64,000 bases of DNA from Candidatus Aalborgicola lynettensis (GTDB lineage Bacteria; Pseudomonadota; Gammaproteobacteria; Burkholderiales; Burkholderiaceae_C). The position numbers and the translations under genes were made by a program. Numbering within the stretch: position 1 is the stretch's first letter; the number at the start of each line of letters is the position of its first letter. Shown piece after piece: positions 33,093 through 40,752 of the stretch. The stretch is from positions 62,001-126,000 of the forward strand of contig JADJZE010000002.1 in NCBI GenBank assembly GCA_016719405.1, given 5' to 3'. Below the pieces are notes generated by a model that was not told the origin of the DNA, searched no databases, and worked only from the letters and a program-made list of their open reading frames with translations.

Positions 33093-34937
33093 ATGACCGC
33101 ACCGATGACCGCCCCCACAACCACGCGCAACCCACTGCCCCGGTGGGCGGAAACCCTGCGGCAAAAATACCTGGCCGGTGAAGCATCGACCTTTGTGCTG
33201 TACCGCAATGTGTTTGACAACTTTTTGGTGGGCGACACGCTGCACAACCTGCAGAGTTTTTTGGTGGCCGAGTTGTTCAAAGACACCAAAAAACACATCT
33301 GTGAAGTCAGCCTGGAGCGCGGTATTCGGGTGCTGAACGGCAAAACCGACAGTGCCTTGGCCGCAAGCGCCACCAGCGATGCGGATACGCCCCTGCTGCA
33401 AGCCCTGCACACGCTCGAAGCGCAAATGCGCTCCGAGCAGTCCACCGCCGTCATCGTGCCCTATGCCGATGCGCTGCTGCCCGCAGGCGACCCCAGCTTT
33501 ATGGCCCAGCAAGACCGCCAGACCTACCTGGCCTTCCACCGCTGGTCGCTGGACAAAACACTCACCAGCGGCGACAACATCACCATTTTGATTACCGAGT
33601 CGCTGGGCGCCATCAACCCCGGCCTGCTGTCCAACCCCAAAGTCGCGGCCATCGAAATCCCCATGCCCGACCTGGACCTGCGCCGCCGGGTGATTGCGTT
33701 TTTTGCGCCCAAGCTCACTGCGCAGCAAGTCACCTTATTTTCTGAGCGCACCGGTGGCCTGCGCACCGTGCAACTGGCCAGCATTTTGGCCAGCTCCGAA
33801 GGCCAGGGCTTAAGCGAGCCCGAGCGGCGCGCACTCATTCTGCAACTGCTGCAAGGCACGCCCGATGCCGACACCCGCGCCACCACCCTGGCCAGCATCA
33901 CCGCCGGTATGACGCCGACCGAGATCGGCAAGCTGATTGAGCCGGGCAAAGCGATTCCCGCCAGCGACCCTAACGCCGAGGTGCTCAAGGTCATCCACGC
34001 CCGCAAACGCGAAATGATCGAGAAGGAATGCGCCGGTTTGATTGAATTTATTGAACCCAAACACGGCCTGTCCAGCGTGGGCGGGCACGAAAACATCAAG
34101 AGTGAATTACTCTCCATTGCCCACAACCTGAAAAACGGCGAAACCACCCTCACGCCCATGGGCCTGCTGGCCGTGGGGCCCATGGGTTCGGGCAAAACCT
34201 TTGTCATCAAGGCGTTTTTGAAAGAGGCGGGCCTGTCTGCCGTGGCGCTGAAAAATTTCCGCTCCAAATGGGTCGGCTCCACCGAAGCCAACCTGGAGCG
34301 GGTGCTGGCCACCGTCAAGGCCATGGGGCCGATTGCCGTCATCATTGACGAAGGCGACCGCAGCTTTGGCTCGGGCGGTGGCGAAGGGGGTGACGATGGC
34401 ACCAGTTCGCGCATCATCGCCCGGCTGAAAGAATTTATGGCCGAAACCGAAAACCGCGGCCAGGTGCTGTTTGTGATGATGACCAACCGCCCCGACAAGC
34501 TCGACACCGACATCAAACGCCCCGGCCGCCTGGACCGCAAGATTCCCTTCTTTTACTGCGAATCGGCCCCCGAGCGTGCCCAGGTGTTGCAAGCCGTGCT
34601 GTCGCGCTACGGCGAGCCCTGTGGGGCCAGCCCTGAAGAAATGCTGACCCTGTGCGAAACGCTCACCGGCTACTCCAACGCCGACCTGGAAGCACTGGCC
34701 CTGCTGGCCGTGGAACAGGCCCGCACGCAGGGCAGCGGCGTCAATGCTTCGGCCCTGAATGCCGCCGCGCAGGACTTTATGCCGCCACAGGAGCGCGACA
34801 TGATCGAATTTATGGAGCTGCTGGCCGTGTCGGAAACCTCCCGGCGCTCCATGCTGCCCAAGCGTTTCCGCGACATGGCGGTGGCTGACATCCAGCGCCA
34901 CCTGCTCGATGCCAAACGGCGGGCTTTGGTGCGATAA
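33093..34937 (+). CDS. AAA+ ATPase with degenerate N-terminal AAA module (Ycf46-like)
   Basis: A 614-residue protein with two modules. The C-terminal AAA+ domain has Walker A GPMGSGKT at residues 362-369, pore-loop-like KWVGSTEANLERV, Walker B VIIDEGDRSF (D419, E420), sensor 1 MMTNRPDKLD and arginine-finger KRPGRLDRK. The N-terminal 300 residues (STFVLYRNVFDNFLVGD and ITILITESLGAINPGLLSNP) resemble the degenerate first half of Ycf46-type ATPases and lack a P-loop. The acidic/glycine insert GSGGGEGGDDG after Walker B is unusual. A classical AAA+ ATPase next to a PspA-like gene suggests a disassembly motor for the coiled-coil polymer. Confidence 0.85.
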   Translation: MTAPMTAPTTTRNPLPRWAETLRQKYLAGEASTFVLYRNVFDNFLVGDTLHNLQSFLVAELFKDTKKHICEVSLERGIRVLNGKTDSALAASATSDADTPLLQALHTLEAQMRSEQSTAVIVPYADALLPAGDPSFMAQQDRQTYLAFHRWSLDKTLTSGDNITILITESLGAINPGLLSNPKVAAIEIPMPDLDLRRRVIAFFAPKLTAQQVTLFSERTGGLRTVQLASILASSEGQGLSEPERRALILQLLQGTPDADTRATTLASITAGMTPTEIGKLIEPGKAIPASDPNAEVLKVIHARKREMIEKECAGLIEFIEPKHGLSSVGGHENIKSELLSIAHNLKNGETTLTPMGLLAVGPMGSGKTFVIKAFLKEAGLSAVALKNFRSKWVGSTEANLERVLATVKAMGPIAVIIDEGDRSFGSGGGEGGDDGTSSRIIARLKEFMAETENRGQVLFVMMTNRPDKLDTDIKRPGRLDRKIPFFYCESAPERAQVLQAVLSRYGEPCGASPEEMLTLCETLTGYSNADLEALALLAVEQARTQGSGVNASALNAAAQDFMPPQERDMIEFMELLAVSETSRRSMLPKRFRDMAVADIQRHLLDAKRRALVR

Positions 34938-34978
34938 AGCCTTTTTTCCATTCTTTCACCCGAACCAGGAGACTCCCC

Positions 34979-35434
34979 ATGCACCCCATTCACGACCAGG
35001 ACCTTAGCCCCGCACAGGTCACCCAGCTCACCCAGGCCATGCTCAGTGTGGCCTTAGTGGACGGCATTCATCCGGCAGAGGCAGCGCTGATAGGTCAGTT
35101 TTATGAATCTTCACGCAGCGCCGACATGCCCACCACCGCCAGCGTGCTGGCCCGCCCGGATGCGCAAACCTTCAACGCCGCCGCCCTGGCCGGCAGCACG
35201 CCCGAATTTGCCGACACCGTGGTGCTGATGTGCCTGATGGCCGCCTACGCCGATGGTCACCTGACCCCTGCCGAACGCAGCCATGTGCAAACCATTGCCA
35301 CCGCGCTGAAGGTGGGCGCAGAGCGCTTTGACGCCCTACTGGCCCAGGTGCGCGACGAACTGGTGGGTGCACTGTCGCATTTGCCGGATGCGGGATCGGT
35401 GGCAGCCGTGGTGAAGGAACTGGAGGCGCGCTAA
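34979..35434 (+). CDS. TerB-like (tellurite-resistance family) helical protein
   Basis: A 151-residue all-helical protein. The two repeats LTQAMLSVALVDGIHPAEAA and CLMAAYADGHLTPAER carry the ADG-x(3)-EA/ER pattern of TerB metal-binding helices. TerB proteins occur in phage- and stress-response loci tied to membranes. A CAGGAG site lies about 8 bp before the ATG. It closes the seven-gene locus, 41 bp after the AAA+ gene. The rest of a classical ter operon (TerD, TerC) is absent, so it is not a tellurite operon. Confidence 0.8.
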   Translation: MHPIHDQDLSPAQVTQLTQAMLSVALVDGIHPAEAALIGQFYESSRSADMPTTASVLARPDAQTFNAAALAGSTPEFADTVVLMCLMAAYADGHLTPAERSHVQTIATALKVGAERFDALLAQVRDELVGALSHLPDAGSVAAVVKELEAR

Positions 35435-35489
35435 GCCCCCATGCCCTTCATCGGGAAGACCGCTTGCTGGTGGTGCAGCACGGTTATGA

Positions 35490-35555
35490 ATGAAATAGGC
35501 CATTTGCGCACGCCAGACGTGCGCAAACAGCTCCTAAAACAATAGCAAAACAGTT
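35490..35555 (-). repeat. Dispersed repeat, copy 3
   Basis: Inverted intergenic copy: TTTGCGCACGCCAGACGTGC, then GCAAACAGCTCCTAAAACAA and TAGC. It lies between the TerB-like gene and the convergent hydrolase gene. Confidence 0.75.
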
Positions 35556-35570
35556 CCTGGCGTCGTGGTC

Positions 35571-36428
35571 TCACGGATCTGGCGTGCGCAGTGCCGCGTC
35601 AAAGAAATCCAGCAAGGCAGCCTGGTACCGGGTGCCAAAACGGGGCGTAAACGCATCCAGGTGGGCGCCGCCCTCCACGGTCAACAGGGTTTTGGGGGTC
35701 TGTGCGGCCTCCAGAAGGCGCTGGGAATGGTGGTAGGGCACCACGGCATCGGCGGTGCCGTGGATCAGCAGCAGGGGAATGGGCGCCAGTTGGCCCACGT
35801 GGCGGGCCGCGCTGTAGGCATCGCTCATCAGCCAGCCGGTGCCGGGCACCTTCTCGCTGGCAATGGCGCTGTACGAGGAAAACGTGGCCTCGATGGCCAT
35901 GGCCCGCACGCCGGCGCGGTTGCCCGAGCCCACCACCGCAATGGCATTGGTGCCACCCAGGCTTTGCCCCAGCACCAGCAGCCGGGTGGGGTCCACATCG
36001 GCACGGCTGCGCACGTAGTCGAGCGCACTGTGGCTGTCGGCATAAACCCCCTGCAGTTCAGCATGCCCGGCCGAATCACCATAGCCCCGGTAATCAAACA
36101 CAAATACGTTGTACCCACGGCGGGCTAACCAGCCCACAAACTGCCAGTGGCTGCTCATGTTCTGCGCATTGCCATGGAAATGCACCACCGTGCCCTTGGC
36201 CTGGCGCGCGTCGGGCGCGGTGGCAGCGGGGATGAACCAGTTCATTAGGCGCGTGCCGTCGCGGCTGGCAAAGGCCACACGCTCGTAGGCCAGGCCCGCG
36301 TGGTGGGGCGCGTCGTAGACCACCCGGTCGGGCTGATAAAAAACGTTTTGCACACAGCCGCTGGCCAGCAGGCACACCACGCCCAGCACCAGCAAGCGCT
36401 GCAACACCCCCCAAAGACCCCGCACCAT
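35571..36428 (-). CDS. Alpha/beta hydrolase lipoprotein (BEM46/ABHD-like)
   Basis: A 285-residue lipoprotein. The signal sequence ends in LLASGC, a lipobox. The hydrolase fold shows the oxyanion region HFHGNAQNMSSHW, the YRGYGDSAG strand, the nucleophile elbow LGQSLGGTNAIAV, an aspartate in HGTADAVVPYHHS and the histidine in EGGAHLDAF. The substrate is unknown. A G-rich ribosome-binding site precedes ATG 36428. In-frame starts at 36434 and 36449 would lengthen it by two or seven residues. The gene is monocistronic. Confidence 0.88.
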   Translation of the reverse strand: MVRGLWGVLQRLLVLGVVCLLASGCVQNVFYQPDRVVYDAPHHAGLAYERVAFASRDGTRLMNWFIPAATAPDARQAKGTVVHFHGNAQNMSSHWQFVGWLARRGYNVFVFDYRGYGDSAGHAELQGVYADSHSALDYVRSRADVDPTRLLVLGQSLGGTNAIAVVGSGNRAGVRAMAIEATFSSYSAIASEKVPGTGWLMSDAYSAARHVGQLAPIPLLLIHGTADAVVPYHHSQRLLEAAQTPKTLLTVEGGAHLDAFTPRFGTRYQAALLDFFDAALRTPDP

Positions 36429-36696
36429 AGGCATCCCCCCTACGCGCACACCCCGCGTGCGGCGCGGTCAAATCATACGGGTCAGTCGGTGCAGCAAAAA
36501 AACTTTCCCCCGCAAACTGGGGACTTCGTTGTGGATAAGTGTGTTCACAAGCCGCCAGGGCCGCGCCCATATTGGCCTGGCGGGCGATGCCGCATTTTTA
36601 GGCAAGGCCTGCACCGGGGCGCAAACACCGGCCACAGTGTGGTATGGCGACCAGCCACGCGGCGCATGCGCGGCGCTTCTGCGAGAAAATAGCGCC

Positions 36697-36984
36697 ATGT
36701 CCGACACCCCTACCCTATTTACCGCACGCACCGAACCCGAGCCACTGCAGGTCGATGCCTGGTCCCACGAGCCCTTGTTGCTGTCACTCGAAATGGGCGG
36801 CGCCAACTGGCCCAGTTCCTGCCGCAGCGGCAGTTGCCGCACCTGCATTGGCCAGTTGCAAAGCGGGCGCGTGCGCTACACCATGGAGTGGCCGGGCCTG
36901 ACCCCGGAAGAACACGCGCAGGGCTACGTGCTGCCCTGCGTGGCCCACCCCTGCACCGACGTGGTGCTGCGCCAAGGATATTGA
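36697..36984 (+). CDS. 2Fe-2S ferredoxin-like protein
   Basis: A 95-residue plant-type ferredoxin domain. Cysteines in SSCRSGSCRTCIG (C-x4-C-x2-C) and the distal VLPCVAHP provide the four cluster ligands. It is shorter than free ferredoxins and resembles the domain at the end of oxygenase reductases, here standing alone. The start is the only ATG that gives a normal N-terminus. The FmdB-like gene follows 12 bp later. The redox partner is unknown. Confidence 0.88.
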   Translation: MSDTPTLFTARTEPEPLQVDAWSHEPLLLSLEMGGANWPSSCRSGSCRTCIGQLQSGRVRYTMEWPGLTPEEHAQGYVLPCVAHPCTDVVLRQGY

Positions 36985-36996
36985 AAGCAATCCGCC

Positions 36997-37221
36997 ATGC
37001 CCATCTATGAATACGCCTGCCGCGACTGTGGCCACGAGTTTGAAACCCTGGTGCGCACCGGCACCACCCCTGAGTGCCCGCACTGCCACTCGCACACGCT
37101 GGACAAACTACTGTCCGTGCCCGGCGCTGTGGGCGCATCGGCCAGCGCCGCCCCCATGCTGCCACCCGGTTGCGGCACCTGCGGCCACCCCGACGGCCCG
37201 GGTGCCTGCCAGCGCCACTGA
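36997..37221 (+). CDS. FmdB-family zinc-ribbon protein
   Basis: A 74-residue protein with the FmdB zinc ribbon: MPIYEYACRDCGHEFE, then PECPHCHSHTLDKLLS, giving the two CxxC pairs. A second Cys cluster CGTCGHPDGPGAC ends the protein. The family is named after a putative regulator next to formamidase genes, but most members have no known role. It is 12 bp downstream of the ferredoxin gene and probably co-transcribed. Confidence 0.9.
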   Translation: MPIYEYACRDCGHEFETLVRTGTTPECPHCHSHTLDKLLSVPGAVGASASAAPMLPPGCGTCGHPDGPGACQRH

Positions 37222-37260
37222 GCGAGCAGAGGGCAGCGACGCCGCTGCAAAGGGGAGGGC

Positions 37261-38004
37261 TCAGCGTGTCAGCACGGCGCTCATGCAGTTCAGCAGCGTG
37301 GGCAGTAGCTGGGCATTGCGGCGGATGACGGCGTGGATGCCCACATGCGGCGGCACTGGGGCCGGGTTGCTGCTGACCAGAATCACCGGCAGCTTGCTGT
37401 TGCGGCAGCGCGCCTCGCGCAGTGCAGCCACCACGGCAATGGCGTTAAGGTCGGGCAACTCGCGCGAGATCACCAGCAAATCAAACGGCTCATGCAGCAT
37501 GCGCTCCAGCGCCGCCATGCCGCGCTCCACCATGACCAGCTGCATGGCCTGTGTTTCCATGGCGCCCTGGTAGAGCAACCGCACAGTTCCGGAGGGTTCT
37601 ACCACCAGCACCGATGCCTTGCCCGACAGGCTGCGCAGGCGCATTTTCTCCAGCGCAGTCTCGATGGCCCCAACACCTTTGGCGTCGCGCCCTGCCGGCG
37701 CAATGGTGGTGCGCAGCAAGTCCACATAGGCCAGTGCGGTGCTGGCGGCCGTTTTATCGACACGCTGTTTGGCTGCGCTGATAAAACTTTCAAACTGGTG
37801 GCAGATGGTGGTGATAACAGGTACGCCAAACATGCCACCCGAACCTTTAAGGCTGTGGATCTGGCGGTACAGTTCATCAAACGCGCCGCGTTCGCCCTGC
37901 TCCAGCGCCATCACGCTCTCTTCCAGCCGATTGCACCGATCGGGCAATTCGTCGATGAAATCAGCCTGCATTTCGGCCAGCAGGAGCGCAACATCATCAC
38001 TCAT
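37261..38004 (-). CDS. Hpt domain protein fused to a pseudo-receiver domain
   Basis: A 247-residue signalling protein. Residues 1-110 form a histidine phosphotransfer domain with the phosphorylatable H50 in QIHSLKGSGGMFG. Residues about 130-247 resemble a receiver domain, but the phospho-acceptor position (aligned with VIS-D in CheY) is Arg181 in VISRELPDLN and the acidic pocket is reduced to VVEPSG. It can therefore relay but probably not receive phosphate at its C-terminal domain. A single-domain CheY-like gene starts 24 bp upstream on the same strand and is the obvious partner. Confidence 0.85.
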   Translation of the reverse strand: MSDDVALLLAEMQADFIDELPDRCNRLEESVMALEQGERGAFDELYRQIHSLKGSGGMFGVPVITTICHQFESFISAAKQRVDKTAASTALAYVDLLRTTIAPAGRDAKGVGAIETALEKMRLRSLSGKASVLVVEPSGTVRLLYQGAMETQAMQLVMVERGMAALERMLHEPFDLLVISRELPDLNAIAVVAALREARCRNSKLPVILVSSNPAPVPPHVGIHAVIRRNAQLLPTLLNCMSAVLTR

Positions 38005-38028
38005 GGAACATGCGCCGTCATGCAGGCG

Positions 38029-38412
38029 TTATGCGTGGTGCGCAGCCCAAACCTGGCGCACCTGTTCGGCCAGCGTCATGGGGTTGTAGGGCTTGGCGAT
38101 CACGTCCACCGCACCCAGGGAGCGGTAGTGCGCAATTTCCTTCGGGTCGGTGTTGGCAGTCAAAAAGACCACCGGAATGGCGGCGGTATCGGGGTCCTGG
38201 CGCAACTGCACCAGCGTGGCGGGGCCGTCCATACCGGGCATCACCACGTCCAGCAAAATCAGCTGCGGCGCAAAAGCCTTGACCTCTTGCAGCGCCTGGG
38301 CGCCAGAGTCACAAATGCGCAAATTAAAACCGCCCACTTTGACCAATGCCACCTTCGCAATGGTTTGCACCAGGGGCTCGTCTTCTACATACAGAATGCG
38401 TTGGAGTGTCAT
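38029..38412 (-). CDS. Single-domain response regulator (CheY-like)
   Basis: A 127-residue receiver domain with all key residues: acidic pocket in YVEDEP, phospho-acceptor D55 in LILLDVVMPGMDG, T85 in FLTAN and K107 in VIAKPYN. No output domain is attached. The ATG at 38412 is chosen because the domain begins at once (TLQRILYVED); an in-frame start at 38448 is less likely. It is co-directional with, and 24 bp from, the Hpt/pseudo-receiver gene. Confidence 0.9.
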   Translation of the reverse strand: MTLQRILYVEDEPLVQTIAKVALVKVGGFNLRICDSGAQALQEVKAFAPQLILLDVVMPGMDGPATLVQLRQDPDTAAIPVVFLTANTDPKEIAHYRSLGAVDVIAKPYNPMTLAEQVRQVWAAHHA

Positions 38413-38554
38413 ACGAAACCAGTTTGCATTAAAAATGTGGCCTTGCAACGGAGCGCTGCGGGTGCCCAGTATGGCATGGCACCATCACTTTCGCCATACG
38501 CATGTTCCACCGCTTTTGGCACGGGGCCCAGTCGCTTGCGGGTCAAGGCCCGGA

Positions 38555-39769
38555 CTAGCATTTGAGCACCCTGGCCACCGGGTTGTGGCGCAGGCGAAAA
38601 GCGTCGGGCATGCCCGAGCCCAGCAAGGGGCGCAGGTACATGCGAAACGCGTCGGTCACGTCGGTGCCGCTGTCGGCAATAAAAGCGTCGTCCATCACCC
38701 GCGTTTTACCGGCCACCGCTTGTAACGGCAGCAGCTCGTAGTCGGCCGAATAAAAACCGGTGCGTTTGATGGCCACCGAGCCGTCGCAGCTGCCCCACAT
38801 GGCGTATTGCACGGCTTTTTCACCCACCTCGCGCGCCTCGCGCTGGTCCACATCCGACACACAACCGATAAACGAGCGCTGCAGGTAACCAAAAGTGTCG
38901 CCGCGGACGCGTTTGATTTTGAGCTTGGCCTTGATTTCTTCACACAGCAAGTCCGCCAGCGCGCCGTTGCCCGAGAGCTGCACATTGCCGTGCGCGTCGT
39001 GCTCCAGGTCTTTGGCCAGCAGCGTGGCAATGGGCGCGCCACTGGCATCGTGGATGCCCTCGGACACAGCAATCACGCAACGGCCATGGCGTTCGTACAT
39101 GGTCTTGACGTCGGCCAAAAAGGTGTCCAGCTTAAAGGTGCGCTCGGGCAGGTAAATGAGGTGTGGGCCATCGTCCGGAAACTTCTTGCCCAACGCGGCG
39201 GCGGCAGTCAGAAAACCGGCGTGTCGCCCCATGACCACACCCACATACACACCGGGCAAGGCCGCGTTGTCCAGATTGGCACCGGCAAAGGCCTGCGCCA
39301 CAAACCGCGCCGCCGAGGGGTAGCCAGGCGTGTGGTCGTTGCCTACCAGGTCGTTGTCGATGGTTTTGGGAATGTGGATGCAGCGCAGCGGGTAACCGGC
39401 CTTGCGCGCCTCTTCGCTCACGATCAGCACGGTGTCGCTGGAGTCGTTGCCGCCAATGTAGAAAAAGTGCCCGATCTCGTGCGCCTGCAGCACCTTGAAG
39501 ATTTCCTGGCAGTACTGCAAATCGGGCTTGTCGCGGGTGGAGCCCAAAGCACTGGACGGGGTGTTGGCCACCAGCTCCAGGTTGTGGCGGGTTTCCTGCG
39601 TCAGGTCCACAAAGTTTTCATCCACAATGCCGCGCACACCGTGCAGCGCGCCATAAATGCGCTCGATGCCGGCAAAGCGCCGCGCCTCCAGCGCCACGCC
39701 CACCAGCGACTGGTTGATGACGGCGGTGGGGCCGCCGCCCTGGGCGACCAATATTTTTCCGGATGCCAT
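38555..39769 (-). CDS. 6-phosphofructokinase, pyrophosphate-dependent type
   Basis: A 404-residue phosphofructokinase. KILVAQGGGPTAVINQSL begins the protein, FYIGGNDSSDT holds the phosphate-donor loop with Asn-Asp rather than the Gly-Asp-Gly-Ser of ATP enzymes, and PKTIDNDLVGNDHTPGY and MGRHAGFLTAAAAL are typical of PPi-dependent enzymes. It would interconvert fructose 6-phosphate and fructose 1,6-bisphosphate reversibly with pyrophosphate. The start at 39769 is chosen for the conserved N-terminus; the open frame upstream is non-coding. It stands alone between the CheY-like and PEP-CTERM genes. Confidence 0.92.
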   Translation of the reverse strand: MASGKILVAQGGGPTAVINQSLVGVALEARRFAGIERIYGALHGVRGIVDENFVDLTQETRHNLELVANTPSSALGSTRDKPDLQYCQEIFKVLQAHEIGHFFYIGGNDSSDTVLIVSEEARKAGYPLRCIHIPKTIDNDLVGNDHTPGYPSAARFVAQAFAGANLDNAALPGVYVGVVMGRHAGFLTAAAALGKKFPDDGPHLIYLPERTFKLDTFLADVKTMYERHGRCVIAVSEGIHDASGAPIATLLAKDLEHDAHGNVQLSGNGALADLLCEEIKAKLKIKRVRGDTFGYLQRSFIGCVSDVDQREAREVGEKAVQYAMWGSCDGSVAIKRTGFYSADYELLPLQAVAGKTRVMDDAFIADSGTDVTDAFRMYLRPLLGSGMPDAFRLRHNPVARVLKC

Positions 39770-39937
39770 GGATGTGTCTCCTTGAAACCAGCACACTGTG
39801 ACATTGTGCACAGAACGACCTGGTTTGAGTCCAGACCACCGCAATAGGTCAATCAGACTATTGCCAAGTCGTGGCGCAGTGCAGAAAATGTCTTCCAGAC
39901 GTTTTTTGACGCCTGCATAACTCAACTGGAAAAAAAT

Positions 39938-40603
39938 ATGAAACTGTCCCACGCTATCCCACTTGGCTTCGCTGCCCTGGCTTTCTCCTGCGGCGCCCTG
40001 GCTGCCGAATACACGCTTAGCTTTAATGATGGCACCACTTGCGGCTCAAGCTCGAGTTGCAATTCTTACGGTGGCGTAAGCCAAGACTACGGCGACGTTG
40101 CCGGCATCGTCAACATGAGCTACGAGAGCGTCGATTCCGGTGGAAAGTCGCTGTTGTCTTTTAGTCTCGGTTACAGCGAACTGCAGGGTGTGGTCTTTGC
40201 CCTCGGCTCAGCTACCAATTCCCACGCCCGCATCACCCTCAACGCAGCCCCCGGTCAAACCATCAGTCTGCTCGGTTTCGACTTGGGCGCTTGGAGGTAT
40301 CCCTCTGACACCAGCCGCTTTACCACCTTGAGCGTGAAAAATGGCAATAGCAGCCAAGACTATGATGCACCGACTCTTAAGGTTCTCACAACAACTAGCA
40401 GCCACATCGACACCACATACTTTGGCGCCGCTGGAGCCGGCCAAACCGTGACCCTGGAATGGAAGAACGATGCCTTCAACGTCGGGCTAGACAACCTGCA
40501 TTTCAGCGTGACCCAGGTACCCGAGCCCGAAACCTACGCCCTGCTGCTGGCGGGCCTGGGCTTGCTGGGTGCTGCGACCCGCAAAAAGCGCCACACGGCC
40601 TGA
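39938..40603 (+). CDS. PEP-CTERM sorting domain protein
   Basis: A 221-residue exported protein: signal peptide of 22 residues (ending GALAA), a Ser/Gly/Thr-rich beta-type domain with CGSSSSCNSYGG, and a C-terminal VPEPETYALLLAGLGLLG helix followed by RKKRH. That tail is the PEP-CTERM signal recognised by exosortase (EpsH) for surface or exopolysaccharide-linked export. No exosortase gene lies in this window, so the enzyme must be elsewhere. Function of the mature domain is unknown. Confidence 0.9.
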   Translation: MKLSHAIPLGFAALAFSCGALAAEYTLSFNDGTTCGSSSSCNSYGGVSQDYGDVAGIVNMSYESVDSGGKSLLSFSLGYSELQGVVFALGSATNSHARITLNAAPGQTISLLGFDLGAWRYPSDTSRFTTLSVKNGNSSQDYDAPTLKVLTTTSSHIDTTYFGAAGAGQTVTLEWKNDAFNVGLDNLHFSVTQVPEPETYALLLAGLGLLGAATRKKRHTA

Positions 40604-40618
40604 AAGCACCACAGGGCA

Positions 40619-40640
40619 GCCCTGCGGCAACCCGCAGGGC
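40619..40640 (+). terminator. Hairpin after the PEP-CTERM gene
   Basis: GCCCTGCGG (40619-40627) pairs with CCGCAGGGC (40632-40640) around a CAAC loop, a perfect 9-bp stem 16 bp after the stop codon. No T tract follows, so termination strength is uncertain. Confidence 0.55.
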
Positions 40641-40752
40641 CGCGCGCGCCGCATGGGGAAAGGTGGGCGCCGGTGCAGGGGTGGCGCCGCCGCGCACATC
40701 GATGCGTGAGGCGTGAGGCGTGCCGGAGCCTTGCGCCGTACACTGCGCCACC

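Noticed and set aside
28494..35434. Classical tellurite-resistance (ter) operon
   Set aside because: Only a TerB-like gene is present; TerC, TerD, TerZ and associated genes are missing.
36530..36538. Single perfect DnaA box (TGTGGATAA)
   Set aside because: One isolated 9-mer between two genes with no other origin features; expected by chance in a genome.
40619..40640. Confident rho-independent terminator
   Set aside because: The stem is perfect but lacks a T tract, so it is listed only as a hairpin with moderate confidence.
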